This document shows, in pieces, positions 60,573-64,000 of a stretch of DNA of 64,000 nt. Source of the DNA: Nocardioides sp. Root122 (GTDB lineage: Bacteria > Actinomycetota > Actinomycetes > Propionibacteriales > Nocardioidaceae); the NCBI RefSeq assembly GCF_001425025.1, contig NZ_LMDE01000012.1, forward strand, positions 248,101 to 312,100, given 5' to 3'. The number at the start of each line of letters is the position of its first letter. Position 1 is the first letter of the stretch. A program made the position numbers and the translations under genes. Below the pieces are notes generated by a model. That model made no database searches and was not told the origin of the DNA. It was given only the letters and a program-made list of their open reading frames with translations.

Positions 60573-61181
60573 CTAGGCGGAGGTGTCGACGTCCGCGCCG
60601 TGGAGCTCGGCGAGGAGGACCGCACCGGCGAGGTCGAGGTGGGTCTTCCTCAAGGTCGCGGCAGACAGGTCGACGCCGTCGAGGCTCGCGCCCCGGAGGT
60701 CGGTGCGGTCGAGGTTCGTCTCGCGGAGGAGGGCGCGGTCGAGCCGGGCCCCGGCCAACGAGGTCAGGCTCAGGTCGGACATCGACAGGTCGGACTCGCG
60801 CAGGTCGACGCCCGCCAGGTCGAGGCGGGACAGGTTGGTGCCGCGGATGGTCACCCCGAGCCACGAGCCGCCCAGGACGGTGAGCGGGCGCAGCACGCAC
60901 TCGGTGAACACGCTGCCCACCAGCTTGCAGCCGTCCAGCGTCGCGTCGAAGAAGGAGACCCGGCGGAAGTCGCACCCGACGAAGGCCGTCGCGGTGTGCG
61001 TCGAGGCGTTGAACCGGCCGCCGTGGAAGGTGCACGACTCGAAGGTCGCGCCCGACGTGCTCGCCTCGGAGAGGTCGACGTCGGTGAAGGTGCAGTCGGT
61101 GAACCGCGCCGCGCCCAGGTCGTCGCCGTACCAGTCCTCGCCGCGGAGGTGCTGCCCCGTCACGTCCATCGGCTCGCCCAC
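60573..61181 (-). CDS. Pentapeptide repeat protein
   Basis: A 202-aa protein made almost entirely of A(D/N)LXX-type repeats, for example DLSEA, NLSRL, DLAGV, DLRES, DLSMS, DLSLT, NLDRT, DLRGA and DLSAA. These fold as a right-handed beta-helix. In Qnr and MfpA the helix mimics DNA and protects gyrase from quinolones; other members have unrelated roles, so function is open. GTG at 61181 lies 6 nt after TAGCGT (61188-61193, reverse) with no ribosome binding site. No partner gene. Confidence 0.85.
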   Translation of the reverse strand: MGEPMDVTGQHLRGEDWYGDDLGAARFTDCTFTDVDLSEASTSGATFESCTFHGGRFNASTHTATAFVGCDFRRVSFFDATLDGCKLVGSVFTECVLRPLTVLGGSWLGVTIRGTNLSRLDLAGVDLRESDLSMSDLSLTSLAGARLDRALLRETNLDRTDLRGASLDGVDLSAATLRKTHLDLAGAVLLAELHGADVDTSA

Positions 61182-61231
61182 GGCGCCACGCTAGCGACCG
61201 CGGGCGACAGCCGGGGGAGCGGTACGACGAG

Positions 61232-61948
61232 TCAGGCGAGGAAGCCGCGGAGCAGTGCGGCCGATCCCGCGAGGTGCTCCTCGACCGCCACGGCCGCGAC
61301 GTCGGCCTGCCCGGCGAGGATCGCCGTCACGATGGTGCGGTGCTGCTCGTCGGAGTGGGCGATGTTGCGCTCCAGCAGCGGGATCTCGTCGAGCAGGCGG
61401 TTGAGGCGCATCCGGCTGTCGGCCACGAGGGTGACCAGTGAGCGCACCCCGGTGATCTCGGCGATGACGAGGTGCAGCCGCGAGTCCAGCCGTCGGTAGT
61501 CCGCCGGCGCGGCGCCCGCCACCTCCCCGAGCGTGCGCCACAACAGGTCGCGCTCGGGCGCGGGCAGCGTCCGCGAGGCGGCGAGCCGTGCGGCGCCCAC
61601 CTCGAGCACCTCGCGCAGCGCGAGCACCTCCTCGAGGTCGGCGGCGTCGAGCACGGGAGCGGCCTGTGGCTCCGGGTGGGGCAGCTCGTCGGCGACGAAC
61701 GTGCCGCCGTAGCGCCCGCGCCGCGACACGACGTAGCCCGCTTCCCCCAAGGAGCGCAGCGCCTCGCGCACGGTGTCGCGGCTGACGCCGAGCCGGACGG
61801 CCAGCTCGCGCTCGGACGGCAGCGAGTCACCGGGCGCGACGACGCCGAGGCGGATCGTCTGCAGCAGCCGCTGCACGGTGTCCTCGAAGGCGTTCCCCGG
61901 CCGGACCGGCCGGAAGAACGTCTCCTCCGCGAGGCGGGACTCGGTCAC
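61232..61948 (-). CDS. FadR-type GntR regulator
   Basis: A 238-aa regulator with a GntR winged helix (GDSLPSERELAVRLGVSRDT, then VREALRSLGEAGYVVSRRGRYGG) and an FCD ligand-binding domain that binds carboxylic acids. Upstream lie an SDR dehydrogenase and an aldehyde dehydrogenase on the same strand, so it probably controls a small catabolic operon. GTG at 61948 follows TAGGCC by 6 nt; that TAG is the stop of the SDR gene. The gene is 9 nt after the SDR gene and could be read through from it. Confidence 0.85.
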   Translation of the reverse strand: MTESRLAEETFFRPVRPGNAFEDTVQRLLQTIRLGVVAPGDSLPSERELAVRLGVSRDTVREALRSLGEAGYVVSRRGRYGGTFVADELPHPEPQAAPVLDAADLEEVLALREVLEVGAARLAASRTLPAPERDLLWRTLGEVAGAAPADYRRLDSRLHLVIAEITGVRSLVTLVADSRMRLNRLLDEIPLLERNIAHSDEQHRTIVTAILAGQADVAAVAVEEHLAGSAALLRGFLA

Positions 61949-61957
61949 GACGACGGC

Positions 61958-62746
61958 CTAGAGGGGCGTGACGTACGCGGCGTGGATGCCGCCGTCGACC
62001 AGGAAGCTGCTCGCGGTGATGAACGACGCGTCGTCGCTGGCGAGGAACGCGACCGCCGCCGCGAGCTCCTCGGGCTCGGCGAAGCGCCCGACCGGCACGT
62101 GGACCAGCCGACGCGCCGCCCGCTCCGGGTCCTTGGCGAACAGCTCCTGCAGCAGCGGCGTGTTGACCGGTCCCGGGCACAGCGCGTTGACGCGGATGCC
62201 CTTCCGGGCGTACTGCACGCCGAGCTCGCGCGACATCGCGAGCACGCCGCCCTTGGACGCGGTGTAGGAGATCTGCGACGTCGCCGATCCCATCACCGCG
62301 ACGAACGACGCGGTGTTGATGATCGACCCGCGCTGCTGCGGAGCCATGTGGCGCAGCGCCGCGCGGCAGCAGAGGTAGACCGACGTCAGGTTGACCAGCT
62401 GGACGCGGTCCCAGGCGTCGAGGTCGGTCGTCTCGATCAGGTCGTCCTCCGGCGGCGAGATGCCGGCGTTGTTGAAGGCGATGTCGACCGATCCGTGCGA
62501 GGACGCGACGGAGTCGAAGAGGGCGTCGACCTGCTCGCGGTCGGCGACGTCGACGGCCACGAACGTCCCGCCGACCTCCTCCGCGGCCGCCTGGCCGGTG
62601 GCGGGGTCGAGGTCGGCGATGACGACGCGCGCGCCCTCCGCGGCGAGGCGCCGGGCGGAGGCGAGGCCGATGCCGGACGCGCCGCCGGTGACGACGGCCA
62701 CCCGGTCGCGGAGCCGCTGGGTGAGGTCGACGGGGGTGATGGTCAT
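61958..62746 (-). CDS. SDR family NAD(P)-dependent oxidoreductase
   Basis: A 262-aa short-chain dehydrogenase with the cofactor motif VTGGASGIGLASARRLA, NNAGIS, the catalytic Ser in NTASFVAVMGSATSQ and YTASK for Tyr and Lys. The DLDPATG segment after the second strand suggests NAD rather than NADP. The substrate is unknown but is probably an alcohol metabolised with the upstream aldehyde dehydrogenase, whose stop it overlaps by 4 nt. ATG at 62746. Confidence 0.88.
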   Translation of the reverse strand: MTITPVDLTQRLRDRVAVVTGGASGIGLASARRLAAEGARVVIADLDPATGQAAAEEVGGTFVAVDVADREQVDALFDSVASSHGSVDIAFNNAGISPPEDDLIETTDLDAWDRVQLVNLTSVYLCCRAALRHMAPQQRGSIINTASFVAVMGSATSQISYTASKGGVLAMSRELGVQYARKGIRVNALCPGPVNTPLLQELFAKDPERAARRLVHVPVGRFAEPEELAAAVAFLASDDASFITASSFLVDGGIHAAYVTPL

Positions 62747-64000
62747 GAGGGCTCCTCGGCGGGTGCGGGCTCGACGGCGATGAAGACGTTCTTGGTCTCG
62801 GTGAAGGACAGCGGTGCGTCGGGCCCGAGCTCGCGCCCGACGCCCGACTGCTTGAAGCCGCCGAACGGGGTGGTGTAGCGGACCGAGGAGTGCGAGTTCA
62901 CCGACAGGTTGCCGGCTTCCACGGCCCGGCTCACGCGGATCGCGCGCGACACGTCACGGGTCCAGATCGATCCCGACAGGCCGTACGCCGAGTCGTTGGC
63001 CAGCGCGATCGCGTCGGCCTCGTCCTCGAAGGGCAGCACGGCGACCACCGGGCCGAAGATCTCCTCGCGGGCCGTGCGGTCCTCGCGCGACGGGGTCAGC
63101 ACCGTCGGCGGGAACCAGAAGCCCGGCCCCTCGGGCGCCTGCCCGCGGAACGCGACGGGCGCGTCGTCGGGGACGTAGGACGCCACCTTCTCCCAGTGCG
63201 AGCGGGAGACCAGGGGCCCCATCTCGGTGTCGCGGTCGCGGGGGTCGCCCACCCGGATGCCGGCGACGGCGGGCTCGAGCAGCTCCATGAACCGGTCGAG
63301 CACGCTGCGCTGGACGAGGATCCGGCTTCGCGCGCAGCAGTCCTGGCCGGCGTTGTCGAAGACGCCGTAGGGCGCGGTGGCCGCGGCCTGCTCGAGGTCG
63401 CTGTCGGCGAAGACGATGTTGGCGCTCTTGCCGCCGAGCTCGAGGGTGACCTGCTTGACCTGCGCCGCGGCTCGCGCCATCACCCGCGTGCCGGTCTCGG
63501 TGGACCCGGTGAAGACGACCTTGCGGACGTCGGGGTGGTCGACGAGCCGCTCGCCGACCACGGAGCCCTTGCCGGTCACGACCTGGAACAGGCCCTCCGG
63601 CAGGCCCGCCTCGACGCCCAGCTCGGCCAGGCGCAGCGAGGTCAGGGGCGTCCACTCGGCGGGCTTGAGCACGACGGCGTTGCCGGCCGCCAGTGCGGGG
63701 GCGAAGCCCCACGACGCGATGGTCATCGGGAAGTTCCAGGGCGTCACCACGCCGATCACGCCGATCGGCTCCGAGAAGGTGAGGTCGAGACCACCGGCGA
63801 CGGGGATCTGGCGGCCGAAGAGCCGCTCGGGTGCCGCCGAGTAGTAGGTCAGCACGTCGCGCACGTGCCCGGCCTCCCACTCGGCCTGGCCGATCGGGTG
63901 CCCGGAGTTGCGGACCTCCAGCTCGGCCAGCTCGTCGACGTGGGCGTCGACGGTCGCCGCGAACGACCGCAGTGCGGCCGCCCGGTCGGCGGGCGCGAGC
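62743..64000 (-). CDS. Aldehyde dehydrogenase family protein, N terminus outside the window
   Basis: The visible 418 residues lack only about the first 60-70 of a typical NAD(P)-dependent aldehyde dehydrogenase. Landmarks: GVVTPWNFPMTIASWGFAPALAAGNAVVLKPAEWTPL, FTGSTETGTRVM, the general base Glu in VTLELGGKSANIVF, and the catalytic Cys in FDNAGQDCCARSR. The frame is open to the window end, so the GTG at 63864 is internal and not the start. With the SDR it may oxidise an alcohol to an acid in two steps. Substrate unknown. Confidence 0.9.
   Translation of the reverse strand, partial: LAPADRAAALRSFAATVDAHVDELAELEVRNSGHPIGQAEWEAGHVRDVLTYYSAAPERLFGRQIPVAGGLDLTFSEPIGVIGVVTPWNFPMTIASWGFAPALAAGNAVVLKPAEWTPLTSLRLAELGVEAGLPEGLFQVVTGKGSVVGERLVDHPDVRKVVFTGSTETGTRVMARAAAQVKQVTLELGGKSANIVFADSDLEQAAATAPYGVFDNAGQDCCARSRILVQRSVLDRFMELLEPAVAGIRVGDPRDRDTEMGPLVSRSHWEKVASYVPDDAPVAFRGQAPEGPGFWFPPTVLTPSREDRTAREEIFGPVVAVLPFEDEADAIALANDSAYGLSGSIWTRDVSRAIRVSRAVEAGNLSVNSHSSVRYTTPFGGFKQSGVGRELGPDAPLSFTETKNVFIAVEPAPAEEPS

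Overview
The window is about 64 kb of very GC-rich DNA, with codons ending mostly in G or C and genes packed on both strands. Gene content points to a high-GC actinomycete: an IdeR/DtxR-type iron box, a BioQ-like TetR regulator next to bioY, DUF5709 and DUF6297 proteins, and many start codons placed 6-7 nt after a TAnnnT element with no ribosome binding site. A member of the Nocardioidaceae (Nocardioides-like) is my best guess. This is inference from gene content and order, not a database match. I saw no rRNA, tRNA, CRISPR array, transposase or phage gene, so this looks like ordinary chromosome.

Layout. 1-2.8 kb: end of an ECF vitamin transporter operon (T, fused A-A, S). 2.8-9 kb: PQQ-type sugar dehydrogenase lipoprotein, EamA exporter, PadR regulator divergent from a DrrAB-type drug exporter, a BNR-repeat protein and an SRPBCC protein. 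9-10 kb: a short palindrome-rich patch and an XRE regulator. 10-21 kb: ilvD, kynU and small enzymes, then ilvB-ilvN-ilvC behind an attenuator. 21-25 kb: iron uptake operon efeU-efeO-efeB. 25-34 kb: cytosine permease, DsbA-like protein, YdeI-like protein, serA, a large secreted M6 protease, and the divergent yczR/yczE pair. 34-37.4 kb: ABC exporter pair and a methyltransferase. 37.4-42 kb: a candidate leader region, a 46-aa ORF, leuB, ilvE and an NhaA-thioredoxin fusion. 42-51.5 kb: two-component system, two cell-surface proteins, a Ser/Thr kinase, homocysteine methyltransferase and small proteins. 52-54.4 kb: DksA-like protein and cimA behind a second attenuator. 54.4-57.9 kb: TetR with an FMN reductase, an amidase and a VOC protein. 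57.9-60.5 kb: biotin ECF transporter with its TetR regulator. 60.5-64 kb: pentapeptide protein and a FadR-SDR-aldehyde dehydrogenase group cut by the window end.

How it works together. Eight amino-acid biosynthesis genes (ilvD, ilvB, ilvN, ilvC, serA, leuB, ilvE, cimA) are spread over 44 kb among unrelated genes. CimA plus LeuB give 2-oxobutyrate from pyruvate, IlvBN/C/D/E carry it to isoleucine and valine, and LeuB also serves leucine. Two of these units begin with translated leader peptides followed by U-tailed hairpins. The ilvB leader reads Ile-Leu-Val and the cimA leader reads Ile-Ile-Ile, so each promoter appears matched to the end product it should sense. A third possible leader (Val-Phe-Val-Leu-Ile) lies upstream of leuB but lacks a clear terminator.

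The most useful new points are the isoleucine-type attenuator of cimA, the leader and small ORF before leuB, the apparent CTG start of efeB, repeated use of a TAG stop codon as the first half of the next gene's -10 element, and several families of intergenic palindromes.
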